NCBI RefSeq assembly: GCF_003315795.1
Contig: NZ_QMEY01000020.1
Location: forward strand, 104,960 to 168,959
DNA length: 64,000 bases
Direction: 5' to 3'
From: Spongiactinospora rosea
GTDB lineage: Bacteria; Actinomycetota; Actinomycetes; Streptosporangiales; Streptosporangiaceae
Shown here one piece after another: positions 34,444 through 42,486 of the stretch (within the stretch, counting starts at the first letter, position 1; every line of letters begins with the position of its first letter). The translations under genes were made by a program, and so were the position numbers. The notes under the pieces are model-generated. The model had not been told where the DNA came from, ran no database searches, and saw only the letters and a program-made list of their open reading frames with translations.

Positions 34444-35874
34444 TCAGCAGGGACCGCAGGGACGGCCGTGTCCGCCGGGCGGCGGGCACGGCCCCGCCGG
34501 GACGGCGCAGATCGTCACCTCGTCGGTCGCCTCGCCGCCCGGGGCGACCTCGTTCGCCGTCGCGGTGGCGGTGTTGCGGATCGATCCGGGCTCGGTGACC
34601 TTGGCCAGCAGCGCGAGGGTGGCGGTCTGCCCGACGCCGAGGGCGCCCACGTTCCAGGTGCCGTCCGCGGCGTCGTAGCCACCGGCGCTGGGCGTCGCCG
34701 AGATCAGGACCAGCCCGGCCGGGAGTGGGTCGGTGACGGTGACCCCGGTGGCGTCGGACGGGCCGGTGTTGGTGACGGCCACATGGAAGGTGACGGCCTC
34801 GCCGACGGTGGCCTTGACCCGGTCGGCGGCCTTGACCAGCTTGAGTTCGGCCAGGGGCGCGATCTGGGTGGCCGTGGGGTTGGAGGTGGAGGTCAGGTGC
34901 TCGGCCTCGTCGCCGAGGGCGTTGTCGTAGGTGGCGATGGCCTGGTTCTCGACCGTGCGCCCGGCCGCCGCGCGTTCGATCCGCACCCGGAACTCCACGG
35001 TGGTGCCCTCGGGGGCCTCCAGGGTGGAGGCGAGGGTGCCGCCCGCGGAGCCGGTGGCCCCCGCGCCGAGGTTGAAGGTGACCCGGCCGGTGGCCGCGTC
35101 GACCTGCGCCTGGTCGTCGCCGGGCTGGTCGGTCTTGCCTCCCGCGTTGGGGCCGTCGATGATCCGCAGGCTGCCGGGGACGTAGCTGGTGCCCTCGGGA
35201 ACGGTGTCGGTGAGCACCAGGCCGGCGGCCGGGGAGCCGCCTTCGTTCCTGGCGGTGACACGGTAGGTGATCGTGTCGCCGACCTCCAGCTCGCCACCGG
35301 GCACGGCGGTCTTGGTGAGGACCACGCAGGGGGCCGTCCCGAAGACGATGCCGTCCAGGAAGTTGCCGACGCTGTTGTTGCCACCGGTGGCCGAGACCGA
35401 GCGGAACGCGAACCGGGTGGTGGTCTGCCCCGGCGGGACGGTGTACTTCCCGGAGTAGTGGCCCCAGGCGTCGTTCCCGTCGGTCATCCGGGCCTGTTCC
35501 ACCGGGTCCTCGGGGTTCCCGATGTCCAGGGCCATGGTGTCGGGACCGAGCCGACCGCGGTGCGACAGCCTCCAGTACAGCGTGGTGCCCGGAGTGGTGG
35601 GGAGATCCTGGTAGAGCGTGGAGACCTGGTGGGCGTTGAGTTCGGCGAACTGCTTCCCGTCGTCGGCGGGCACCCCGTTGAAGCCGTCCCGCCATACCTC
35701 GATCACGTGGTCGGTGGCGGTGGTGCGCCAGCCCGGCACCGAGTTGGGCTGATTCTGTGCGGCGTCGGGCAGGAAGGCCATGTCGCGATCGAGTACGGGC
35801 TGCTCGAAACTACCGTTGACCAGCGCGATGCGCTGCCCACAGCCGCCGGGAACGGGGTTTTGGAATAACGCCAC
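34444..35874 (-). CDS. DUF11 repeat protein without visible export signal
   Basis: From GTG 35874 the protein has 476 residues. The N-terminal 165 residues form a carbohydrate-binding-like beta domain (LVNGSFEQPVLDRDMAFLPD; WGHYSGKYTVPPGQTTTRFA), similar to DUF642-type domains. Two DUF11 (Ig-like) repeats follow (GDTITYRVTARNEGGSPAAG; GEAVTFHVAVTNTGPSDATG). Proteins like this are normally on the cell surface, yet no signal peptide, lipobox, LPxTG or transmembrane segment is seen. The frame upstream to 36042 is basic and also lacks one. GAAGGG precedes the GTG. The C-terminus ends in a Cys/Pro/Gly tail (GPCPPPGGHGRPCGPC). Confidence 0.85.
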   Translation of the reverse strand: MALFQNPVPGGCGQRIALVNGSFEQPVLDRDMAFLPDAAQNQPNSVPGWRTTATDHVIEVWRDGFNGVPADDGKQFAELNAHQVSTLYQDLPTTPGTTLYWRLSHRGRLGPDTMALDIGNPEDPVEQARMTDGNDAWGHYSGKYTVPPGQTTTRFAFRSVSATGGNNSVGNFLDGIVFGTAPCVVLTKTAVPGGELEVGDTITYRVTARNEGGSPAAGLVLTDTVPEGTSYVPGSLRIIDGPNAGGKTDQPGDDQAQVDAATGRVTFNLGAGATGSAGGTLASTLEAPEGTTVEFRVRIERAAAGRTVENQAIATYDNALGDEAEHLTSTSNPTATQIAPLAELKLVKAADRVKATVGEAVTFHVAVTNTGPSDATGVTVTDPLPAGLVLISATPSAGGYDAADGTWNVGALGVGQTATLALLAKVTEPGSIRNTATATANEVAPGGEATDEVTICAVPAGPCPPPGGHGRPCGPC

Positions 35875-36114
35875 GAAAAAGTCCCTTCTGCCATGCCAGA
35901 TGGTCAGCACTTTCTGTGGTGCATTTGCGACGGTGCGTGGCCGCCCGGCGGCGCGCGTGCCGCGACCACGGGAGTACACGGGACTCTGGGGGCGCGCCGG
36001 GCGAACGAGTCCACCATGATCCGTGACGCGAAGTGCTGTCAAGGGCGCATAACGTAGCGAAATAGACTGTGTTCTCCGGGCATGTGTTGTGTTATCCGCG
36101 AGGCCGGGCGGAGT

Positions 36115-36399
36115 TCAGGCCCGTGAATAGGTGAGGCAGTTCGCCGCGCTCTCCACATAACCGACGTTGATGCCCGGGGCATGGCATTCGAACTGGCTGT
36201 TGTGCCGGCAGTCGGCCATCTTGCACGCCCCGACCTGGCCGATGCCCAGGGGATCGCCGCCCTTGGCCGGGGTCCTGAAGAAGGTGTCACAGTGGGCATG
36301 GCGGACGTCGCCCACGGTGATGGCCAGCGCGTGGCAAGCGCCCTCGGTGTTGTAGGCGCACTCTTCTACTTCGCATGCGTTGATGACAGGCATTTCCAT
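36115..36399 (-). CDS. DUF1540 protein with two cysteine motifs
   Basis: The 94-residue protein carries two copies of the DUF1540 pattern. The first is C9-x4-C14-x6-C21 (CEVEECAYNTEGACHA) with C37 in AHCDTF. The second is C59-x4-C64-x6-C71 (CKMADCRHNSQFECHA) with a closing cysteine near 87. Conserved cysteines and histidines suggest metal or redox binding; function is not established. CGGGGAA lies before ATG 36399. It is single, with no coupling to neighbours. Confidence 0.85.
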   Translation of the reverse strand: MEMPVINACEVEECAYNTEGACHALAITVGDVRHAHCDTFFRTPAKGGDPLGIGQVGACKMADCRHNSQFECHAPGINVGYVESAANCLTYSRA

Positions 36400-36664
36400 G
36401 GAAATTCCCCGTGGTGAGGTAAAGCCAAAGCCGGTGGGCGGTCCCCCCGGAACCGCTCAGGAAATGCTGCCCTCGCCTCCGGCGATCCACTCCGAAGCCC
36501 ATGAAACAAAGGCGAAGTCTTAGCGTTCACCATGGCCGCGCGGCTCCGGCGGCCCGGTGATCTACCGTCGGGCGGGCATCGGCGTAGGCTCGTGCGACCC
36601 TGAGCGTCGGTAAGGCCCTGAGCTGGGCAGATGAGTGAATGGAGGGCCTTCGGGAGGAGGGGTT

Positions 36665-37495
36665 ATGATCATCGCCGGAGTGGACGGCTCCCGGGCCGGG
36701 CTCGAAGCCGCCGGCTGGGCCGCCAGGGAGGCCGCCCTGCGCGCCGCGCCGCTGAAAATCGTGCACGCCATCCCGCAGTGGGCCTGCGACACCACCACCA
36801 CCGGCCGCTACGGCGAGATCGCCGCCTGGATGCGCGAGGGCGGCTACAGCGTGCTCGCCGCCGCCGCCGACCGGGCCCGCCGCGAACGCCCGGAGATCGA
36901 CCTCAGCACGTCCCTGCTGCCCGGCGATCCCCGCACCGCCCTGACCGCGGCCTCCGAGGAGGCCGAGCTGGTGGTCATCGGCGGCCACGGGCTCGGCGCG
37001 GTGCGCGGCCTTCTGGTCGGGTCCGTGGCCTACGGCGTGGCCGGGCACGCCGCCTGCGATGTGGTCGTGGTCCGCGAACTGCCCGCCCTGCCCAGGGATG
37101 AGGTGGTCGCCGGAATCGACGGCTCCACGACCGCGGGGCCGGTGCTGGAGGCCGCGTTCACCGAGGCGGGCCTGCGCGGCGCGACCCTGCGGGCCGTCCA
37201 TGCCCGTAATCAGCCGTGGATCGGCGACCCCCGCGCCCCCAGCGGCACGGGGCCGCTGCCCATGGCCGGCCACCGCGACCGCCACCCGGACGTCACCGTG
37301 ATCCAGGAGATCGTCCACGACCACCCGGTGCGCGCCCTGCGCCAGGCCGCCACCGGAGCCGACCTGCTCGTGGTGGGCTCGCGCGGGCACGGTACTTTCG
37401 CGGGCATGGTCATGGGATCGGTCAGCCAGGCGCTGCTGCACGAGTCCCCGTGCCCGCTGATGGTGGTCCACCGCACGCCCGGCCAGGCTCCGTAG
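36665..37495 (+). CDS. universal stress protein, two Usp domains
   Basis: The 276-residue protein holds two UspA domains in tandem. Each starts with the strand motif (IIAGVDGSRAGLEAAGWAAR; VVAGIDGSTTAGPVLEAAF) and ends with the nucleotide-binding GxxGxG(9)GS motif (GGHGLGAVRGLLVGSVA; GSRGHGTFAGMVMGSVS). It probably binds ATP and helps survival under hypoxia or starvation, as its actinobacterial relatives do. ATG 36665 follows GGGAGGAGGGG; the frame to 36635 is longer but has no such site. Confidence 0.93.
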   Translation: MIIAGVDGSRAGLEAAGWAAREAALRAAPLKIVHAIPQWACDTTTTGRYGEIAAWMREGGYSVLAAAADRARRERPEIDLSTSLLPGDPRTALTAASEEAELVVIGGHGLGAVRGLLVGSVAYGVAGHAACDVVVVRELPALPRDEVVAGIDGSTTAGPVLEAAFTEAGLRGATLRAVHARNQPWIGDPRAPSGTGPLPMAGHRDRHPDVTVIQEIVHDHPVRALRQAATGADLLVVGSRGHGTFAGMVMGSVSQALLHESPCPLMVVHRTPGQAP

Positions 37496-37541
37496 CGCAC
37501 ACCAGTACGCTATTTCATGAACTCATGGACCAGGAGGGCCG

Positions 37542-37874
37542 ATGGGCAAGGCGAAACCAGATGACACGTTCCCTCCGGTCGTGCCCGGCGAGCCGGTCGT
37601 GCTGGACGGCGGCGACCGCCGCTGTGTGCTGTTGCTGATCGAGCTGCGCCGCCTGGTGGCCGAGCTGGAACCGGGCCGGGTCGTCCATCTGATCGCGAGT
37701 GATCCGGCCGCCCCGATCGACCTGCCCGCCTGGTGCCATCTGACCGGCCACACCTACCTCGGCCCGGTCGAGGCCGGCCCCCTGCCGCCCGCGTCCACCG
37801 CCTACGCGGTGCGGGTCGAGGCGGAGAGCCAGCCGACGCGGGCCGGGGCGCCCTGGCGGGTCGCCGACTCCTGA
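37542..37874 (+). CDS. TusA-like small protein
   Basis: The 110-residue protein resembles the TusA/SirA fold: VVLDGGDRRCVLLLIELRRL, then VVHLIASDPAAPIDLPAWCH and LTGHTYLG. In classic TusA the sulfur-carrying cysteine lies in a CPxP motif near the first helix. Here C28 in GDRRCVLLL takes that place and the CPxP prolines are missing, while the second cysteine (AWCHLTGH) is kept as in related actinobacterial proteins. A sulfur-transfer role is therefore uncertain. AGGAGG precedes the ATG. Confidence 0.7.
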   Translation: MGKAKPDDTFPPVVPGEPVVLDGGDRRCVLLLIELRRLVAELEPGRVVHLIASDPAAPIDLPAWCHLTGHTYLGPVEAGPLPPASTAYAVRVEAESQPTRAGAPWRVADS

Positions 37875-37895
37875 AGACGCCGCGCGGGCCCCGGC

Positions 37896-39101
37896 TCAGT
37901 CCCAGCCCAGCAGGCGTTCCTCCAGCAGTGCCTGCTGGGCAGGGTTCGCGGTCAGCTCCAGCGCCCGCCGGTCGGCCCCGCGTGCCTCGCCGTGGCGGTC
38001 CAGGGCGCGCAGCAGTTCGGCCCGGGTGGCGTGGAACAGCGCGTAGCGGTCCAGCGCGGTACCGAGATCGTCCAGCTCGGCCAGCGCCGCCCGCGGGCCT
38101 TGGGTGTAGCGCACGGCGACGGCCCGGTGCAGCCGGGTGACCGGTGAGGGCGCCAGGTGCAGCAGCATGTCGTACAGCACCAGGATCTGGGCCCAGTCGG
38201 TGTCGGCGAAGGTCGCCGCCTCGGCGTGGCAGGCCACGATCGCCGCCTGGAGCTGGTAGGGCCCCGGCCTGCGGTGGGCGTGGGCGGCGCGGGTCAGCAG
38301 CGCCGTGGCCGCGGCGATGGCCTGCCGGTCCCACAGGCCGCGGTCCTGGTCGGCCAGCAGCACCAACCGGCCCTGGGCGTCGAAGCGGGCCGCGCCCCGG
38401 GCCCGGTGCAGCCGGATCAACGCCAGCAACCCGGCCGCCTCCGGCTCCTTGGGCATGAGGTTCGCCAGCAGCGCGGCCAGCCACTCGGCGTCCTCGACCA
38501 GGTCGCGCGCCTGCGCCCGTTCGGCCGTGTTGGACAGGTACCCCTCGTTGAACAGCAGGTAGATGACCGCCAGCACCTCGCTCAGCCGCGCGGGCAGGTC
38601 CTCGTCGGACGGCACCCGGTACGGGATGCCCGCCTCGCCGATCTTCCGTTTGGCCCGGGTGATGCGCTGGGCGACCGTGCTCTCGGGCACGATGAACGCC
38701 GCGGCGATCTGCGCCGCCGACAGCCCGCACACCACCCGCAGAGTGAGCGCGATCTGCGCGCCGCGCGACAGCGCGGGGTGGCAGCAGGTGAAGATCAGCC
38801 GTAGCCGGTCGTCCGGCGGGGCGGGGCCCGGCCAGGTGAGCCGGGCCAGTTTGGCCCGGTAGTTCGACTCGCGGCGCAGTACGTCAAGGCCGCGTCTGCG
38901 GGCCACGGTGAACAGCCACGCGTCGGGCCGGTCCGGTACGCCCTCGACCGGCCAGCGCCGCAACGCGGTCTCCACCGCGTCCTGGACCAGGTCCTCGGCG
39001 GCGGAGAAGTCGCCCAGCAGCGACACCAGGGAGGCCGCCAGCCGGCCCGCGTGCTCGCGGACCACGCCGGCCAGCACCTCCCGGGTCACGGGTTCGCTCA
39101 T
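37896..39101 (-). CDS. ECF sigma factor, ECF42-like (DUF6596)
   Basis: The 401-residue protein has sigma region 2 (GDFSAAEDLVQDAVETALRR, residues 30-49), region 4 (LSAAQIAAAFIVPESTVAQR, near 128-147) and a long C-terminal DUF6596/TPR-like extension with FNEGYLS. That extension is typical of ECF group 42, which is encoded next to a DGPF/YCII protein rather than an anti-sigma factor. Its start overlaps the stop of that partner by 4 bases. The extension probably controls activity from within the protein. Confidence 0.93.
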   Translation of the reverse strand: MSEPVTREVLAGVVREHAGRLAASLVSLLGDFSAAEDLVQDAVETALRRWPVEGVPDRPDAWLFTVARRRGLDVLRRESNYRAKLARLTWPGPAPPDDRLRLIFTCCHPALSRGAQIALTLRVVCGLSAAQIAAAFIVPESTVAQRITRAKRKIGEAGIPYRVPSDEDLPARLSEVLAVIYLLFNEGYLSNTAERAQARDLVEDAEWLAALLANLMPKEPEAAGLLALIRLHRARGAARFDAQGRLVLLADQDRGLWDRQAIAAATALLTRAAHAHRRPGPYQLQAAIVACHAEAATFADTDWAQILVLYDMLLHLAPSPVTRLHRAVAVRYTQGPRAALAELDDLGTALDRYALFHATRAELLRALDRHGEARGADRRALELTANPAQQALLEERLLGWD

Positions 39102-39436
39102 GAGGCGGGGCGGATCTCCACGATCGGGCAGGCCGGCCAGGAGCGGGCGATCTTCAGCGCCTCGTCCAGGTCGGCCACCTCGACCTCGGCGAACCCGCTG
39201 ACCACCTCCTTGCCCTCCAGGTACGGCCCGTCGGTGATCACCGGCTCCGCCTGGTCCAGCCGCATGGTGGTGGCGGTGTGCACGGGGGCCAGATGCGTGT
39301 GATGGGTGATCTTGTCGGCGTTGTCGGCGAACCAGCGGCCCACCGCCTCGTAGGCGGCCTGCTGTTCCAGCTCGCCCATGGCCGCGAGTTCCCGGGCGAA
39401 CCGCTCGGTCTCGATGAACATCAGCACGTACTTCAC
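39098..39436 (-). CDS. YCII-related (DGPF) protein
   Basis: The 112-residue protein begins MKYVLMFIETERF and has the DGPYLEGKEVVSGF signature (a DGPF motif variant). It is co-translated with the ECF42-like sigma factor through an ATGA overlap and is the standard partner of that sigma group. Its biochemical role is not established; the YCII fold has a His/Asp pair suited to hydrolysis or ligand binding. Confidence 0.92.
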   Translation of the reverse strand: MKYVLMFIETERFARELAAMGELEQQAAYEAVGRWFADNADKITHHTHLAPVHTATTMRLDQAEPVITDGPYLEGKEVVSGFAEVEVADLDEALKIARSWPACPIVEIRPAS

Positions 39437-39455
39437 GTCGTTCTCCTTCCGCGGG

Positions 39456-39854
39456 TCAGCGTGCCGGGAGCACGGCGTACAGGTCGACGCCGTTGCCGTC
39501 GGGGTCGGTCACCGTGGCGTAGCGCATCCCCCAGAACGCGTCGAACGGCTCGGCGATCCCGCGATGGCCCGCCGCGACCAGCTCGGCGTACTTCGCGTCC
39601 ACCCCGGCCGTGGTCTCGAACTCGAAGCACAGCAGCGTACGCGGCCCGCCGCTCGGCGCGCTCCACCCCGGCAGGAACGGCGTGCGAAACCCCTCGGTGT
39701 CCAGCATCACATGCAACCCGCCCGGCAGATCGCATCCGGCGTGCTCGGGCGAATGCGGGTCGATCTTGAACTCCAGCCCGAGCCGGGCGTAGAAGGCCAT
39801 CGAGGCATCCAGATCGGACACCACCATGGCGATCGTGTTCATTCGCGGCTTCAT
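39456..39854 (-). CDS. VOC/glyoxalase-family protein
   Basis: The 132-residue protein has two beta-alpha-beta-beta-beta units (IAMVVSDLDASMAFYARLGL; YATVTDPDGNGVDLY), typical of the vicinal-oxygen-chelate fold. It may be a dioxygenase, glyoxalase, or binding protein for an antibiotic or metabolite. It precedes the DGPF and sigma genes in the same direction with a 19-base gap, so all three may be one transcript. Confidence 0.88.
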   Translation of the reverse strand: MKPRMNTIAMVVSDLDASMAFYARLGLEFKIDPHSPEHAGCDLPGGLHVMLDTEGFRTPFLPGWSAPSGGPRTLLCFEFETTAGVDAKYAELVAAGHRGIAEPFDAFWGMRYATVTDPDGNGVDLYAVLPAR

Positions 39855-39960
39855 TCTCGGCTCCTTGTCGCGGTCGTCGCGTCGTCACCTGATAGACGAT
39901 CGGCCGGGCCGCCGATACGACATCGCGGGCGACGACTTTCCGGGGCGGGGACCGCACGGC

Positions 39961-39992
39961 TTGACCTTCGAGCCGACTTGAAGGTCTACCGT
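39961..39992 (+). promoter_or_regulatory. MerR-type promoter with operator in a long spacer
   Basis: TTGACC (39961-39966) and TACCGT (39987-39992) are separated by 20 bases, the over-long spacing typical of MerR-controlled promoters. The spacer holds the perfect inverted repeat GACCTTC (39963-39969) / GAAGGTC (39980-39986). The -10 ends 7 bases before the ATG at 40000, so the transcript should be leaderless. Confidence 0.75.
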
Positions 39993-39999
39993 CGGTGCC

Positions 40000-40710
40000 A
40001 TGACCTCCATGCGGATATCCCAGCTCGCGGCGTGTACCGGCGTCCCGGCCACCACCTTGCGCTTCTACGAGGACGCCGGGCTGCTGCCCGCCGGGCGCAC
40101 CCCGGCCGGGTACCGGATTTACGGCCAGGAGGCGGTGGACCGGCTGGCGTTCATCGGCGAGGCCAAGCGTCTGGGGCTGCCGCTGGAGGAGATCGCCGAA
40201 CTGCTCACGGTGTGGGAGGCCGGATCGTGCGCCGAGGTCAAGGCCGACCTGCGGCCGCGGGTCCGGGACCGGCTGACCGCCGCCGAGGACCGAGCCGGGG
40301 AGTTGGCCGCCTTCACCGGCTTTCTGCGTACCGCGCTCGCGCATCTGGACGCGCTGCCCGACCGCGAGGCCCCGTGCGACCCGCGCTGCGCCTTCCTCAC
40401 CCCACCGAGCATGGGCGCGGCGTCGCCGCCGGTGGCCTGCTCGCTGACCGGCGACGCGCCCGCCGAACGCCTCGCCCGGTGGCGGGCGCTCCTCGAAGGC
40501 GCCGGGCGGGAGGCCATCCCCGGCGGGCTACGGGTGACGCTGCCCGGCAAGCGGGCCGCGGCGGTGGCCGGGCTCGCGGTCGATGAGCAGCGGTGCTGCC
40601 CGTTCTTCGACTTCCGGCTCCACCTGGACGGCCCGGTGCTGCGCCTTGAGGTACGGGCCCCCGCGGGCGGCGCGGACCTGCTCACCGAGCTGTTCGGCCC
40701 GCCCGCCTGA
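40000..40710 (+). CDS. MerR-family transcriptional regulator
   Basis: The 236-residue protein starts with a MerR DNA-binding domain (MRISQLAACTGVPATTLRFY at residue 4; EDAGLLPAGRTPAGYRIY). After a coiled dimerisation helix (about 80-115) it has cysteines in CDPRCAF and DEQRCCPFFDF, which could bind a metal or sense thiols. It is the obvious user of the 20-base-spaced promoter before it. The divergent VOC/DGPF/sigma genes begin 145 bases away and might share control. Confidence 0.9.
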   Translation: MTSMRISQLAACTGVPATTLRFYEDAGLLPAGRTPAGYRIYGQEAVDRLAFIGEAKRLGLPLEEIAELLTVWEAGSCAEVKADLRPRVRDRLTAAEDRAGELAAFTGFLRTALAHLDALPDREAPCDPRCAFLTPPSMGAASPPVACSLTGDAPAERLARWRALLEGAGREAIPGGLRVTLPGKRAAAVAGLAVDEQRCCPFFDFRLHLDGPVLRLEVRAPAGGADLLTELFGPPA

Positions 40711-40744
40711 ACTCCATGCATCAGCGGAAAGGTATGTTCGCGCC

Positions 40745-41083
40745 GTGCTGATCGCTCGCTCCGTCGCCCTGTTCGTGCTCGCCGCCCTGCTGGAGATCGG
40801 CGGCGCCTGGCTGGTCTGGCAGGGGGTGCGCGAACACCGCGGCTGGATCTGGATCGGCGCGGGCGTCATCGCCCTCGGGCTGTACGGCGTGGTGGCGACC
40901 TTTCAGCACGACCTTCACTTCGGGCGCATCCTCGCCGCCTACGGCGGGGTCTTCGTGGGCGGGTCGATCGCCTGGGGCATGGTCTTCGACGGCTACCGGC
41001 CCGACCGGTGGGACGTCATCGGCGCGCTGATCTGCCTGACCGGCATGGCCGTGATCATGTACGCGCCCCGGGGCGGCGGGTGA
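40745..41083 (+). CDS. YnfA-family small membrane protein
   Basis: The 112-residue protein starts at GTG 40745 (VLIARSVALFVLAALLEIGG) and has four hydrophobic segments with the YnfA signature GAWLVWQGVREHRGWIW and YGGVFVGGSIAWGMVFDG. It belongs to UPF0060, distantly like small multidrug transporters; its cargo is unknown. It follows the MerR gene by 34 bases and may be its target. Confidence 0.88.
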   Translation: MLIARSVALFVLAALLEIGGAWLVWQGVREHRGWIWIGAGVIALGLYGVVATFQHDLHFGRILAAYGGVFVGGSIAWGMVFDGYRPDRWDVIGALICLTGMAVIMYAPRGGG

Positions 41084-41133
41084 GACGGCGACCCGCGTGA
41101 GCCCCGCCGGGGCGGCCACCGGCCACTCGTCGA

Positions 41134-42315
41134 TCACCACTCGACCGGCAGCCTCTCCACACCGAAGATCACGGCGTTGTGCCGCAGCGGCACCTCCTCC
41201 GGCGGCACCGCCGGCCGCAGCCCCGGGAAGCGGGTGACCAGCGCGGGGAAGGCGGCCTGCATCACCACGCGGGCGAGCTGCTGGCCCAGGCACTGGTGGA
41301 TGCCGTGGCCGAAGGAGTTGTGCCCGCCGGCCGGACGGCGAAGGTCGAGGACGTCGGGGTCGGGGAAGTACCCGGGGTCGCGGTTGGCCGTGGAGATCAT
41401 GAGCAGGGCGCTCTCCCCCGCCTTGATCACCTGGCCGTCGATCTCGACGTCCTCCAGCGCGGTGCGGGTCATGAACGGGACCACGCTGAGGTAGCGCAGC
41501 AGCTCTTCCACGGCGGAGCCGGCGATGCTAGGGTCCGCGCGCAGTGCGGCGAGCTGCGCGGGGTGCTGGAGCAGCGCGAACGTGCCCAGCGAGAGCATGT
41601 TGGCGGTGGTGTCGAGGCCCGCGCCGAGTAGTACCAGCCCGATCGTGGTCAGCTCGTCATCGGTGAGGTCGCTCTTGGTCAGGCCGCTGAGCAGGTCGTC
41701 GGCGGGGTTCGCCCGTTTGGCGGCCACCAGCCCGCTCAGGTACTCGTACAGGGCGGCGCCCGCCGCGTTGATCGTCTCGATGTCGGGGTCGCCGCCGGTC
41801 AGCAGGATCGCGTCGGCCTCGAACCGCTCCCGCTCGGCGTAGGGGACGCCGAGCAGCTCGCAGATCATCAGCGCCGGAATGGGCCGGGCGAAGGTCTGCA
41901 CCAGGTCGGCCGGGGGGCCGATGCGTTCCATCTCGGCCAGGCATTCCTCGGTGACGGCCTCGATGCGGGTGGTGAGCCTGCGCATCCGCCGCACGGTGAA
42001 CTCGCCGGTCAGGAGCCGCCGGTAGCGGGTGTGCTCGGGCGCGTCCAGGCCGGTCAGGTCGCCGGGGTGGGCGGGCGGCATGGTGCCGCCGCCGGGCAGG
42101 TGCAGTACGTCGTAGCGGATGCTGAAGCGCGGGTCCGCCAAGATCGCGCGGACCCGCGCGCGGTCGCTCACCACCCAGATGGGAAAGCCGTCGACGAGGG
42201 CCGACCGCTCCAGAGGGCGCTCGTTTCGCATCCGGGTCAGCTCCCCGGGCGGGTCGAAGGGGCGCCCCGGGTCCCGGGCGAGGGCGAGCTTGGCGGCAGG
42301 GATGTACTCCAGCAT
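41134..42315 (-). CDS. cytochrome P450
   Basis: The 393-residue protein has the I-helix oxygen motif GAGLDTT, the ExxR motif EELLR, and the heme loop FGHGIHQCLGQQLAR with the cysteine ligand near residue 341. It resembles bacterial class I P450s (CYP105/107-like) that need ferredoxin and reductase partners, none of which is encoded nearby. ATG 42315 follows AAAGGTGA; the frame to 42366 lacks a good site. It is divergent from an F420-type oxidoreductase gene, so the two may act on one substrate (inference). Confidence 0.93.
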   Translation of the reverse strand: MLEYIPAAKLALARDPGRPFDPPGELTRMRNERPLERSALVDGFPIWVVSDRARVRAILADPRFSIRYDVLHLPGGGTMPPAHPGDLTGLDAPEHTRYRRLLTGEFTVRRMRRLTTRIEAVTEECLAEMERIGPPADLVQTFARPIPALMICELLGVPYAERERFEADAILLTGGDPDIETINAAGAALYEYLSGLVAAKRANPADDLLSGLTKSDLTDDELTTIGLVLLGAGLDTTANMLSLGTFALLQHPAQLAALRADPSIAGSAVEELLRYLSVVPFMTRTALEDVEIDGQVIKAGESALLMISTANRDPGYFPDPDVLDLRRPAGGHNSFGHGIHQCLGQQLARVVMQAAFPALVTRFPGLRPAVPPEEVPLRHNAVIFGVERLPVEW

Positions 42316-42357
42316 TTCGATCACCTTTCGGAGGGCAAGAGTGGTTCGACACCATGC

Positions 42358-42376
42358 TGACGTCATGATGATGTCA
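42358..42376. promoter_or_regulatory. TGACGTCA / TGATGTCA repeats in the P450 divergent promoter
   Basis: TGACGTCA (42358-42365, a perfect palindrome) is followed 3 bases later by the near copy TGATGTCA (42369-42376), and TGCGTCA follows at 42381. They lie between the divergent P450 and oxidoreductase genes and may be an operator for an unidentified regulator. Confidence 0.45.
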
Positions 42377-42486
42377 CATCTGCGTCAATTTGACACCTTA
42401 GTGCCTCCGGTTGACCTCAAGTCAGGTTGGGAAATTAGCCTCGCAGTCGTCCGGCGAAAGACCTCCAGCACTGAAGGAGCAGGCAG

